The notes: generated by a model not told the origin, from the sequence alone. A stretch of 64,000 nt of DNA from Chondrus crispus (GCF_000350225.1 NW_005178862.1:62001-126000); one strand, 5' to 3'. Counted from the stretch's first letter, positions 26,715-37,283 are shown. Made by a program: numbers and translations.

Positions 26715-29640
26715 CAGACGAGGGGCCCGAGGACCTTGGGTTGACGGGGGAAGCCGGGGAGGACGCGTAGAGGCGTCGACGATCCTCCCCGTGCCAAGCC
26801 TCAATAAACAAGGCACCCCGTCGACCGCTTCGGTACGCGCGCAATCGCAGAGCCGAACGGACGAAGCGGCAATTTGCTTCTTCAAGAAGCAAAATTATAA
26901 GGTCACCGCAACGGTCGGACAACGACGCGCGATGATGCGCGCCATCACGCCGGTTCTAGATTCGGGCGCCGGCCCGAATCTAATCCACCTACGCTGTGTG
27001 GCAGAACCGTGGCGCGCTGCCATCCAGTCCGCGCGGAGCCCGCTGCTCATCGACGCTTCGAATAGGTTGATGAAGGCCCTCGGCGGGCTCAAGCTGTACG
27101 TCCGGATTGGTGAGTTCGTCGCGCGCGTACCGTTCTTGGTCGTCACCAACCTTCCGGTGGACTGTATCCTCGGAACCACGTTCCTGGATCGCCACGTGAA
27201 GGCGATCCTGCCACTGCAGAGGAAGGTTCTGTTCCATCATGCGCCGTCCGTAGCGCTGACGGGAGTCACACCCTCGAGGCACGACCGCAAGATGGCCTCG
27301 AGGGGACCGTCGCAGCAGCTCCCGCAGGAGGAAAATTCGGCCGACCGGAAGCGCGCGCAGTTCCCGACGAACGTACCGTCACGGAAAATTCGCGTGGTCA
27401 AGGGGGTGACAATACCCCCGATGACCCAAGCGATGGTACGCGTCGCAACACCGGTTGGGGGGCTTTGCTTCCTGCAAAACCACCCCAAAACGGCGCATAA
27501 GAATTTATGCCTGATGGCCCAGGGGGTCATGGACCTCCTCCCGGGCGAGCCGTTTACGGTGCTCGTTAGCAACTTCGGAAGCCGCGCGGCCCACGTCCCC
27601 AAGCATACCGTTGTCGGTCTCGCGTTGCCTTCCCCCACACACATCCTGACACTTGGCGTGCCGGTCCCCGGAGAGGCCGACGCTAAGGAAGGGGGAGGGA
27701 ACAAAAATAATTCCTCGACCGCTACGGAGGAACAGGCGCGACGCGAACAACCAGTTACGGACGATGGCAGAAGAAAATCCTCCACCGCTACGGAAGGATA
27801 CGCGCGTCGCAAAGAATCCGCTACGGACGAAGGCAGGATTAATTCCCCACCCGCGGAGGAATGTGCGCGACGAGAAGGACCCGTCACGGACGATGGCAGA
27901 ATTAAATCCACCACCGCTACGGGAGAAGGCGCGCGACGCGAAGAACCGGAAACGGACGACGCCCACAGTGGCAATCCCGCTAACGCGGATGAGCGGACCG
28001 ATACGGACGCGGAGAAGACCCGCTCGTGGGAAGAAGACGTCCATATTGGCGCAGAAGACAGTACCGTCCGGTCGGAAATTATGGACATGCTGTCCGAGTT
28101 CAAGGACATGTGGTCCGGCCACTTGGGTAAGATCGATGCTACGAAGCATCGCATCGAGCTGAAGCCCGGTGCGAAGCCGATCTACCAAGCACCCTACCGA
28201 GCCGGACCCATCGTGCGCGAGAAGGAGAAGAAGGAAATCGACCGCATGCTGCGCGCGGGAGTCATCGAACCGACATCGGCCGAGTGGGCGAGCCCCGTGG
28301 TCTTCGTCCCTAAAAAGGACGGGACCATGCGGTTCTGCGTGGACTATCGCAAGCTAAACGCCGTTACGGTTCGCGACTCCTACCCACTACCGCGCATGGA
28401 CGAATGTATCGACTCGCTCGGCGATGCCACTGTCTTTACCACACTAGACTGTAATAGCGGGTATTGGCAAGTAGAGATCGCCGAGGAGGACCGCGATAAA
28501 ACTACGTTCGCGTCGCAATCGGGCCTCTACCGCTTTCTACGCATGCCGTTCGGTCTCAAAAACGCGCCCGCGACATTTCAACGAGCGGTCGACATCATCC
28601 TGTCCCGCGTGAAATGGGAGACCGCGCTGGTCTACCTCGATGACGTCATCGTCTACTCGCGAACCGTTACGGAACATATGGCACACGTGCGCGAGGTACA
28701 ACGGCTGCTACATACCGCGGGCGTGTCGCTAAAATTGGCGAAGTGCGCGTTTTTCGACACCTCCGTAACCTATCTCGGGCACGTCATTCGTCCGGGACGG
28801 TTGGAGGTGGAGCGACGCAACGTCGTCGCGATCGAGCGCGCGCGCGCGCCTACGAACCAAACGGAACTGCGATCCTTTCTCGGGATGTGCAACGTTTACC
28901 CACGGTTTGTGCAAGGATTCGCGAAGATCGCCGCGCCTCTGAACAAGAAAACCGGCAAGAATCAGCCCTACGAGTTCGAGATCTTAACCGATGCGGAATA
29001 CGCGGCGTTTGAGGAATTGAAGCGGCGCCTCGTGTCGCCGCCAATCCTCGCGCTGCCCCGCTACGGACGGAAATATACGCTGGACACCGACGCGTGCGGA
29101 CACCAAGTGGGTTGCGCCCTTCTACAGGAGCAACCCGATGGAGGTACTCGACCGATCGGATATTGGAGCCGCGCGTTGACCGACGCGGAGCGCAATTATA
29201 CGACTACCGAAAAGGAATGCTTGGCCGTAGTGTGGAGCATCCTCACCCTACGGCCGTACCTATACGGAAGCGCGTTCAACCTCCGCACGGATCACGAGGC
29301 CCTGCGCTGGGTCCTCAATTTAGCGGACAGTTCCGGTCGGCTCGCTCGCTGGCGCCTGCGCTTGGCGGAGTACGACTACGAGGTACAGTACCGCCCAGGC
29401 GTCAAGCACCAACTCGCGGACGGCGTATCGCGCTTACGTACCGATGGAGGAGACACCGAACCGGTCGATGATGAGGTCCCGTGCTTCGCGGTCCAGTACG
29501 ATGAGGGCAGCGAGGCCCTCCTGGACAATGTGCACTGGGACCCGCGGGTCCCAGTGCGGCGCGCCGCAAGACCGTCCGGACGGTTGTCACGCGCTCGCGA
29601 TAACTCCCGAGGAACGCGACGCTGCGTCCATCTCGGTTGA
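26623..29640 (+). CDS. Pol: aspartic protease, reverse transcriptase, RNase H
   Basis: The frame overlaps gag-B by 92 nt in the +1 frame. Protease: VLDSGAGPNLI (about 26950) with the DSGA active site, and later ILGTTFLDRHV. Four imperfect ~21-residue repeats of the ATEE-ARRE-TDDGR type follow (27719-27970). Reverse transcriptase: YRKLNAVTVRDSYPLPRMDE, FTTLDCNSGYWQVEI, MPFGLKNAPATFQ and the catalytic YLDDVIVYS (about 28634). RNase H: LDTDACGHQVGCALLQ, TTTEKECLAVVW, and LRTDHEALRWVL. The frame runs on past a palindrome cluster to a stop at 29640, while the integrase continues in the next frame. Confidence 0.92.
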   Translation: MAKFACAGSHGHQRGRAARDRPIGRTRVTADRRGARGPWVDGGSRGGRVEASTILPVPSLNKQGTPSTASVRAQSQSRTDEAAICFFKKQNYKVTATVGQRRAMMRAITPVLDSGAGPNLIHLRCVAEPWRAAIQSARSPLLIDASNRLMKALGGLKLYVRIGEFVARVPFLVVTNLPVDCILGTTFLDRHVKAILPLQRKVLFHHAPSVALTGVTPSRHDRKMASRGPSQQLPQEENSADRKRAQFPTNVPSRKIRVVKGVTIPPMTQAMVRVATPVGGLCFLQNHPKTAHKNLCLMAQGVMDLLPGEPFTVLVSNFGSRAAHVPKHTVVGLALPSPTHILTLGVPVPGEADAKEGGGNKNNSSTATEEQARREQPVTDDGRRKSSTATEGYARRKESATDEGRINSPPAEECARREGPVTDDGRIKSTTATGEGARREEPETDDAHSGNPANADERTDTDAEKTRSWEEDVHIGAEDSTVRSEIMDMLSEFKDMWSGHLGKIDATKHRIELKPGAKPIYQAPYRAGPIVREKEKKEIDRMLRAGVIEPTSAEWASPVVFVPKKDGTMRFCVDYRKLNAVTVRDSYPLPRMDECIDSLGDATVFTTLDCNSGYWQVEIAEEDRDKTTFASQSGLYRFLRMPFGLKNAPATFQRAVDIILSRVKWETALVYLDDVIVYSRTVTEHMAHVREVQRLLHTAGVSLKLAKCAFFDTSVTYLGHVIRPGRLEVERRNVVAIERARAPTNQTELRSFLGMCNVYPRFVQGFAKIAAPLNKKTGKNQPYEFEILTDAEYAAFEELKRRLVSPPILALPRYGRKYTLDTDACGHQVGCALLQEQPDGGTRPIGYWSRALTDAERNYTTTEKECLAVVWSILTLRPYLYGSAFNLRTDHEALRWVLNLADSSGRLARWRLRLAEYDYEVQYRPGVKHQLADGVSRLRTDGGDTEPVDDEVPCFAVQYDEGSEALLDNVHWDPRVPVRRAARPSGRLSRARDNSRGTRRCVHLG

Positions 29641-31291
29641 GGAATTTCTACGTGAACAAGCTGAGGACGCCTTCTGTCGCTTCGCCGCGGAAACCGTCGG
29701 GACGCCGAACTCGAAGTTCGACATCGACCGTTACGGATTTCTCGTGAGGACGTCCCCGCTGGACGGGACCCTGCAGCGCGTGGTACCGACTCGGCTGCGC
29801 CCCCGGGTACTGTACCTGGCACACCATCCGAGGTTGGCAGGTCACCCGGGAGCGACGCGTATGTACTACACCCTTCGCAGGGAGTACTACTGGCCACACA
29901 TGGCCAGCGACGCGTTTTTGACCGTACGGAATTGCACCTCGTGTGTTGCGACCCGCGGGACGCTTGTCAAGAACCAAAAGGATCTCGAGCTGTTCCCCGC
30001 GGCGGGCCCCTTGGAGTTTGTCGCGATGGACCTCCCGGGGCCCCTGCCCAAGACCGCGCACGGAAACCAACACGTGTTGGTAATTACCGACCGGTTCTCC
30101 AAGCTAACGCGCTGTATCCCGCTCCGGACCACAACAGCTTCGGTCGTCGCAAACGCGTTTTTAGACAACTGGGTCTACGTTTACGGAGCGCCGCGCTACG
30201 TACTAACCGACAATGGCCCCCAGTTCGCTGCGAAATTCTTCGACGCGGTATGCGCCCTCCTGGGGGTGCGGCATTATCTCACGACAGCCTACCACCCCCA
30301 GTCGAATGAGCAGACCGAACGGTTCAATCGCACGCTGGTGCAACGCCTCCGGCACTACGTGGAGGAGCACCAGTGCGATTGGGACGACTACGTGCAGCCG
30401 CTGACCTTCGCGTACAATACGCAGGTCCACCGGTCGACGGAGACGACTCCGTTCGACCTGGTGTTAACGCCGCCACCGTCCGGTTTAATCCTCCCCGGTA
30501 CTGTGCCGCAGGACGCGGGGACCCATCGAGAGGACTCGCGGACCCCGGTACAGTACAAGCGCGCCACGCTGCGCAAGCTTCGCGACGCTCTCGACCGCGC
30601 TCGAACGAAATTATCCGCATCGCAAAAGCGGTACAAGGACGATTTTGACAAGAAGGTCCGCTTCCGTCCGGTCGTCGTGGCGGGCGATTTTGTCTACGTT
30701 GATCGCCCGCCCCGCCCGTTGACAAGCGTCGAGCGACGCACGCGTGCGCAAGGTACGACCGGAACGGACGAGCTCTCTGTCAAACTTCTACCAAGGACAG
30801 AGGGGCCCTTTCGCGTGCGCTCCGCTACGGACACCACGGTCCTCATCAAGGAGGACGGTATGGAGAACCGCGTGAGCATCGACCGCGTCACAAAAATGCC
30901 GCGCGGGCCGGGGGACACTGTCACCTCGGCCATTCCATCCGCATCGGACGCACAAGCCGCAACGCCCCGCGCGGAATACGTCGTTGACCGCATCGTCGGA
31001 CACCGTATGACCCGCGGCGGCATCGAGTACAACGTTCGCTGGTACGGGTACGCCGCTTCCGACGATACCTACAAGCCCTCCGAGGGCTCCCGCAACCTTT
31101 CATCGACCGATATTGGCGTACGCGCAAAGGACGGGCAAGCGCGCTCGCGTAGCGCTCCTTCCGGCCTCGCAGGGCCAAACCGTCAGGACGACCTCGCTCG
31201 CGCGCGTCGTGCACTGCCGCCCGCGCGCGCCAAAAGGAAAAGGCAAGGAACACCGCTAATCGGCTCTGTTTACTGTGGGCGAAGCCCCTAA
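29444..31291 (+). CDS. Integrase with C-terminal chromodomain
   Basis: Authentic coding starts near 29560 (GAPQDRPDG...ITPEERDAASI); the earlier part is the shadow of pol. The zinc-binding HHCC domain is visible: H in AHHPRLAGHPG and CTSC. The catalytic core shows MDLPGPLP (D), LTDNGPQFAAKFF (D) and the E in SNEQTERFNRTL. The GPY/F-like region follows (RTEGPFRVRS). A chromodomain ends the protein: EYVVDRIVGHRMTRGG, then YNVRWYGYAASDDTYKP, with the aromatic cage. Chromodomain integrases direct insertion to marked chromatin. The stop is TAA at 31289-31291, 4 bp from the antisense stop. Confidence 0.93.
   Translation: MEETPNRSMMRSRASRSSTMRAARPSWTMCTGTRGSQCGAPQDRPDGCHALAITPEERDAASISVEEFLREQAEDAFCRFAAETVGTPNSKFDIDRYGFLVRTSPLDGTLQRVVPTRLRPRVLYLAHHPRLAGHPGATRMYYTLRREYYWPHMASDAFLTVRNCTSCVATRGTLVKNQKDLELFPAAGPLEFVAMDLPGPLPKTAHGNQHVLVITDRFSKLTRCIPLRTTTASVVANAFLDNWVYVYGAPRYVLTDNGPQFAAKFFDAVCALLGVRHYLTTAYHPQSNEQTERFNRTLVQRLRHYVEEHQCDWDDYVQPLTFAYNTQVHRSTETTPFDLVLTPPPSGLILPGTVPQDAGTHREDSRTPVQYKRATLRKLRDALDRARTKLSASQKRYKDDFDKKVRFRPVVVAGDFVYVDRPPRPLTSVERRTRAQGTTGTDELSVKLLPRTEGPFRVRSATDTTVLIKEDGMENRVSIDRVTKMPRGPGDTVTSAIPSASDAQAATPRAEYVVDRIVGHRMTRGGIEYNVRWYGYAASDDTYKPSEGSRNLSSTDIGVRAKDGQARSRSAPSGLAGPNRQDDLARARRALPPARAKRKRQGTPLIGSVYCGRSP
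29532..29584 (+). other. Cluster of perfect palindromes at the RNase H/integrase frame change
   Basis: A 26-bp perfect palindrome (29532-29557, GCACTGGGACCCG and its mirror) is followed by GGCGCGCC (29558-29565) and a 14-bp palindrome ACCGTCCGGACGGT (29571-29584). As RNA these would fold into GC-rich hairpins. They lie where the coding text leaves frame 1 and resumes in frame 2. Confidence 0.9.
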
Positions 31292-31295
31292 TGGG

Positions 31296-33812
31296 CTACG
31301 CGAAAGGGGGCGACCAACGGGTCGGGGCTCGCGTGCGCTTAGCCGGCGGAGCCGCCGCGGCATCTTCGGGCGCGGGGCGCGAGGCCCCGACCGTAGCGGC
31401 AGGCATCGGCGGCGCCGCGAGACGTTGGCTGACGACCGCGAGGATGTCTTGCACGCCGCGGAGCTTCTCGTGATGCTCGACGCGCTCACGCTCCGCCGCG
31501 GTGGAGGCCTCTCGGAGCGCTGCGACGGTCGTCTCCAACTGCTTGGCTTGGTGCATCCACTCGCCCGCCTGCAGCAGCGCCTGCTCAACCGACGAAGGAA
31601 CTGTTGCCCCCTCGAAGGAGCAAGCGTACTGCAGGGCAGTGAACGCGGCCTCCTCACGGAGGCGCTCCGGGGAAGACCGGCCGGACGGTTGCGGAGCGGG
31701 AGGAGGCTGCATCGGAGCGGGACGATGATCGCCTTCGGTACCGGTCACCACGCTGATGTGTGGGGGGCTTGAGGTGGGGGCCTAAATTCCCACGACACCG
31801 GGGGGTTCTTTTAACCCCTTCGGTGAGTCGCTCTGGATCGAGGCCACGCGAGCGGATCCGCCGCGGGCCGGTACCGCGGTCTCGACGACGCTCCTCACCG
31901 CACCGGTTCCCGCATCGCGCGGCGGCGCGACATCGGCATCTTCAAGCAAGCCGCCCGTGTCACTCGCGTCGACCGTGTTGACTGCGCCGTCCACGTCGAC
32001 CGCGACGGTCGCGTCCGCTGGACCGAGGGCCGCGCTGCCACCATCAGCACCGGTCCCGGCCTCGGCTCCGGAGGGCATCGGTAGGGTACACCGCTGGTTC
32101 CAGGTGAACCACACAAAGTCCGGCCGGCCGCTCCAATCCATACTCTCGGTGAAGGCCAACAGCTGCGTCGCGTACGTCGCGTCAAACGCCGTACCCTCGA
32201 GGATCTCCGCGATACCGACCGAGCGGATTAAATCGATGAGCCCCGCCGAGAGGCGGAAGAGCAGGCCGCGCTCACCGAACGGTTCCTCGCGCCGCGCGAT
32301 CAGCCGCGGGTCGGGACACTTCGTGAAGAACGGCAGTCCCTCGCGAGCGGCGTGCAAGAAGCACAGGAAGGCCAAGACCGCCCATTCGGAAGGCATGATC
32401 GCGTGCACCAAGACGCGCGTTCGCTCCGTTTCCGCGGATTCCGATCGGCCGAGCGGCATCCAATGCGCCGCTACGTACGCCATGACGCTCGGCGTCGGTA
32501 CGCACAGGTACTCCGGCGCCTCGAACGTCGACCAGTTCGGCGGGAGCGCGGGGTACAGGCCGCGCCGCGCGGCGCTGGGCACCGAGAAAAACTCGGTGCT
32601 GTGCCACATGTGGAAGAAATCGTCCACCCGGCGCCAGCGCAGCCGACTCTCGCGCGCTGCGTCCTCACCCCACCGCGCTCGGTTCGCGACGCTGTACCAG
32701 CTGTCGAAAGGCCGCGGAAAGGCCACCAAGCGGACGTCGGGCGCAAGGCCCTCGTAGCGGCGATACCGACCGAAGAGGTTCAGCAGCGAGATGTGGTACT
32801 TTTCCTCGCCCTCGCAGCGGACATAGAGCAAGTCACTGCCCGCCGCGGCCGGCGTCCGACACGGAGCGTGACGCTACCGCGCCTTCCAGGCGCCGGCGCG
32901 GTTCTCTTGCGCCACGGCACCGCGTCCGGACGGAGTCTTGATCGCGCGCACCATCGGAATGGCCGCGAACCGCGCTGCGTCCAGCAAGTTCAGCTGAACA
33001 TACTCCTCGACCGTAAGCGGAGGCTTGCGGCCCGCGGCGCGTCGGCGTGCGCGCTGGCGGCGGTGGTCCATCGAGGACTCGGGCCACAGCGACCGTACGG
33101 AACCGACGCCGCTGCGCAGCCAGCCGGGGGTACTCGGGGCGGTGAATACCCGCCCCAGCGACGTTTTCGCTCCCCGTCCGGCCGGCGCAAGCGCTACGCT
33201 ACCCAACGGCGCCGGCACCGCGTACGGCGCCTCGGAAGCGGCCGTTGTGAGCGCCGTACCCGCAGCGGGCAATGGCGACATGGGAGGCGGCGGCAGCTCC
33301 ACGGGAAGCCCCGGGTCCGCCTCGACCATTCTCGGAGCCACGCCCGCGAGGGGCAGCAGCGAGGACTGTGTTGCTTGGGCGCCCAGCGGTGGCGAAGCGA
33401 CCGGTACGGGCGAATCAATTGGCGCTTGCGCGGGCCCCGCCACTCCAGTGGACGGTTGCAGGCCGTCGCGAAGGCGTCGCCGCGGTTGGAAGGTGGGACC
33501 GACCGGCGTCGCTGCCGGAGCCCGAGGCGGGCTCAACGGCTGCCTGTACGCGCGAACAGCAGAAGTGTCGCGATGACCGTCCATGGGTTGGTTGAAGAGC
33601 CGCTGTAGGGGGATGTCGTCGTCGCTGTCGGAGGAGGTTTCTGAGTTCGCAGGGGAGTGTTGGGGAAGAATTGGGGGGTCAGTGTGGATCGCGTGGGGAG
33701 AATCGGAAGACGCGCTCTCCGAATCGGATGAACCCGCGGCGTTATATACCGCCAGCTCGCTGACGAGCCAGGGGGCATGATCGTCCGCACGGAGGGGCTT
33801 CTGTTCCCGCAT
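31296..33812 (-). CDS. 839-codon antisense ORF of the chromovirus with two internal TAG codons
   Basis: An ATG at 33812, 92 bp inside the 3' LTR, opens an antisense frame that continues to TAG at 31296-31298. It is interrupted only by two in-frame TAGs, at 32874-32876 and 31782-31784. Segment 1 (312 residues) is acidic then Pro-rich, ending with a helical block LTVEEYVQLNLLDAARFAAI. Segment 2 is a folded-looking, aromatic-rich domain (FDSWYSVANRARW, WRRVDDFFHMWHSTEFF, PSVMAYVAAHW, AGLIDLIRSVGIAEILEGT, TESMDWSGRPDF). Segment 3 is a coiled coil with a basic PPAKRTRAP tail. Antisense ORFs between pol and the 3' LTR are known from some plant gypsy elements (Grande, Retand); homology to those is not claimed. 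Function is unknown. Confidence 0.7.
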
Positions 33813-33890
33813 CGTGCGCGATAGAAGGAAACGTCCGGAACGGACCCGCGCGCTCGAGTAGAGGGTCGCTACGGGGACGTAGCCAAAGCT

Positions 33891-33901
33891 AAGGGGGGAG
33901 G
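33891..33901 (+). other. Polypurine tract
   Basis: AAGGGGGGAGG lies two bases before the 3' LTR, where LTR elements prime plus-strand DNA synthesis. Confidence 0.8.
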
Positions 33902-33903
33902 TC

Positions 33904-34576
33904 TGTAGTATAATGACCGGCGCGAGCGCGCGGAGGTCATCGGACGGCCGTATACGGTATACACGTGGGCGGTTGTGCCCACGTGTAGCGAGCGCGCGCG
34001 CATGCCGAGCGGTCGTAATCTGGCGTACGTGTACAGTAGTGCACGTGTCGTCCGAGCAGCAGTCGACGCGTGTTACGTGTGCGCGTTAGCACACGTGTCG
34101 TCCGTGCGGTAGTCTGTAAGCAACACGCGTGTACAGTAGTGCACACGTGTAGTAGCAGCGTCCGTGCGGTAGTAGCAATTATGGCGCTACCTTTTTTTAA
34201 TTGTGTACAGTACCCGGCACGCACTAGGCGGCAGGTACTGTACTACTGTAATGGGACAGGTGTCCGAGGCGTCCCTCTGCGGGGTTAAGACCTGGCACCC
34301 GTCCCCACCAGTAAACGGGGGCAAGCTCGCCCTCGTCTCTTTTGTGCCTACGTACGTCCGCTTTCGGTTGTCTGTCGCGCGCGCTGGCTTCTAATTCGTT
34401 ACCGGTTGCTCCCGTTCACGCACCACGGGGCGACTGCGCGTAACCGGCCAATGAGCCACTCTCTTTTTGCGAGCTCGTCCGATCGGTTCAATTAGCGCGT
34501 CGCGTCCGCGCCGCGTGCTACCTTGCTAAAGCCTCCGCCTCTCACCCAACCCAGGGCGGAGAGGAGTTATCCCACA
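33904..34576 (+). repeat. 3' LTR of the chromovirus
   Basis: It matches the 5' LTR from TGTAGTATAATG to TTATCCCACA. The first ~430 bp are virtually identical apart from two extra T in a T-run and one base. The last ~220 bp carry most of the differences, largely C/T or G/A. It is followed by the target duplication CACAC. Confidence 0.95.
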
Positions 34577-37104
34577 CACACCTTCAAATCATTACGTTCA
34601 CTTGGGTGGAATGGCATGATGTACACCAAACCCACATGTTCAGTTAGGAGGAACTCGACCAAGTCCAGAAGGGATTCCAAAATTTGAGTCATTCTTTTTG
34701 GGACCAACACCAGCACACTACCACCCCAAATGCCTTTTTCTGCAACGAGGGCCGAGCTCGCCGTCCTCATCACATCAGTCGCTGTCCACTTCCTCCCAAT
34801 CGGGAAGTTCTCCCAACTCTTTTTCAGATTCGTCACTCATCTGTTGTTCGATTTCAGTATACTTTTCTTGGATGCCAAAAGTCATCCTGAGCAGTTGTAG
34901 AATTTCGACCGCATCGTCGGATTTTTCGAACCTTTGCCATTTCCTAATGCATTTTTTGTCGTGTTCCGCATCACGAAGCCATGATCTATCACAAAAGCAA
35001 GTGTTTGGCTCCAAGTACTGTCTCATCATTTCTACGTGAAGGGGTTTCATTGAAGGCTTTTTTGTCGAATTCATGCCTGCAAGATGGAAATGGATTTCGT
35101 TTCCCCCATTCAAGGATGAACTCCTTATTTTTCGACGTGCAAATTTGCACTTTTGCTTGATTGCCTCGCGGTGCTCGATTGCTTTTACCATCCGCTGATT
35201 TCTCCTTATTGCGGCTGGAGCTGATAGCTTGTGAGCATCTCTTCGGAAAAGTGGGAGCTTCCGCAGGATACCTGCAGCGGTGCCATCTATTACGATAGCT
35301 TTGAATCGCTTCATTCGATTGCTTTCTGTCAACCCCAATTCCATTTTGTCTGACTGAGAAAGCGGTACCTCACATTCATCGCATGAAAATAGTTTCCAGG
35401 TCACCTTTTCGCTCTGCACGTCAACTGTGTCAAGAAAGTACCTTAGAGCTTCATTGGCTCTCCTCCTGCTCCGTTCAGCTTCCCCTGAAATGCTCCCAAA
35501 GAAATCTCTGCCTTTGAATTTGTGTTGAGTGCTCACAGAAGCTTCGCTGCAAAGTAGGAATTTCTCATTGATAGGCCTCGGTAGAAAACGCTCTGCAAAT
35601 ACGCGTTAAGGATCACAACAGTGAAAGCAGAGCCCTTCCTGACCGGAAATATACCTAGCCACTGCCCGGAGAAAAAGACGATTTGACTACAGTGACCACA
35701 CTTCGAGTCTGTGACTGTTATCGATGGGGCGCCGTGCGAAAGCGTAAATAGCCGGATTGAACGGAACCAGAAATGCATATGATTTCCTTGTTTGTTACCA
35801 CAATTTGGACACCTTGCCAGGCTAGCATCGTTTAAATGCAGACGAGTGCCTGGTTCGGAAGACTCAAGCATCCTTGACAATACACTAGTGGCGTTGACGT
35901 CTCCAGGACACATCATCAAGCTCCTCAAGTGGTCGATGCGAACGTATTTCTCAGCTTCGGATCCATTTTCTCCGCCAAACCCTTCGTTGAAATCGATACC
36001 TTTTGCAACCTCATCCAATTCGCGCTCGCCATCAACGCTGAGAATCTCAACGCTTGAATCATTTCTGCTTGCCAGCGCGCAGGACGTTTCGTGGACACAG
36101 ATCCCTCTTTTGTAGGTAGAAGAACGGCAATTTTGACATCGAAATGGCTTCCCTTCGCACCACAATACCAGTGTGAATACTCTGCGATGCGAATCAAAAA
36201 CTATCCAAAACGACCATCTTCGTAAGGCTTGCCGGGTTGGAGAAGTTACCCTATTTCCTGCATCCCGTCGCAACTGTGCCACTGGGAACTGCTCTATACC
36301 TCCTGGGATGTGAGCACCGAAATGGCATTCGCCATCCCTCAGAATTGTATTAATCCGTTCCATGAAAGCTCTCTCCGTGGAAACGATTTTGACATGTTCA
36401 CAGCTCGAAGTTTGGGTATTCGATACAAATGAATCGCATGTGCAGCCGATTGAAACTGTTTCTCTTGTGCACCAGAAGTTGACACAAATACGTTTAGGTG
36501 GCCTGGTCATGGTCTGCCATAACAGGCCAACCGTACAGGTGACAGAATCCTTGGAATGTTTCAAGCGGGCTGACATCATAGCGATCTCTCTTGTTTCGAC
36601 AAGAGCATGCTCCAGTCTTATTTTCCTGCCGTCTCCCGGATCATCCGAGAGAAAATCAATAATATGCTGACAACTTCTGACCATCTTCTTGAACAGCTCC
36701 TCCTCCGATAGCCTTTCCTCTCCCCCATCAGTCCTCTTTCTTCTAACGCTCCCAAGTGACCCCAATCTCAGAGGGAATGCGGAATGTTTCGTCGCTTTTC
36801 CTACCGGCTCTTCTTGATAATCCAGTAAGTCAATCATCTCGTAATCAGATGAGCCCTCGTTGCTGCTTTTGGACTGGTCTTTGTGGCTGCCGTGCGCATT
36901 GTACTGAACTATATCTTCATCGATAAGTTGAAGATCATTCAAAGTTGTGGTTTCTGTCCTGATTTGCGATATCGTGCGAATTCGCGTAGAAAAGAATGGC
37001 TCACATCCTTCAGCGTCTCTAATTACTGCCGAGAGTACATGTGTCTCCTCGGTTTGGTCATCGTGAATGGTCGTGATTCTAGAATCGTTTGTTTTCGCGT
37101 TCAT
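34577..37104 (-). pseudogene. N-terminal half of the split cysteine-rich transposase
   Basis: Three minus-strand frames make up this part. 37104-35533 (523 residues) has a SWIM-like cysteine/histidine pattern (CTCDSFVSNTQTSSCEHVK), further CxxC pairs and CPNCGNKQGNHMHFW. 35560-34775 continues after a probable single-base frameshift near 35533, where dropping one base joins KLL to STQHKFKGRDFF. It contains CDEC and AIVIDGTAAGILRKLP. A third stretch (34836-34577) reaches the retrotransposon in the same frame that resumes at 23486. The order of cysteine modules, the IVIDGT block and, on the other side, YDNAC resembles KDZ/HMGXB3-like transposases. The link between the second and third stretch may be an intron or another shift. 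Confidence 0.6.
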
Positions 37105-37283
37105 TTTCCCACATCAATTGAAAAATCAGTCACCCGCACGCACACGCATTTCAGATGTTTCGCAATGACATGAAAGCTTTTGACGATCCGGGACCATCTG
37201 CCAGAGGCAGAGTTCCTCGAGTCACCTGGGTTGCGGGGCGCTGGGCAGCATCACCAGATGGGTACAGAGAATGAGGAGAGATC

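Larger units (their letters stand above)
23487..34576 (+). mobile_element. 11.1-kb Ty3/gypsy chromovirus with antisense ORF
   Basis: Two near-identical LTRs (23487-24157 and 33904-34576) bound gag, protease, RT, RNase H and a chromodomain integrase in gypsy order. The element is flanked by the 5-bp duplication CACAC (23482-23486 and 34577-34581). It is inserted in the minus-strand transposase so that removing the element and one duplication keeps the host frame. Frame changes separate gag-A, gag-B, pol and integrase, so either several programmed shifts or old indels are present. An 839-codon antisense frame fills the interval between integrase and the 3' LTR. Confidence 0.95.

Noticed and set aside
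27237..28154. 305-codon minus-strand frame opposite protease/RT
   Set aside because: Ser/Arg-rich shadow with the repeats mirrored from the sense strand; unlike the antisense frame at 31296-33812 it does not fit between sense genes.
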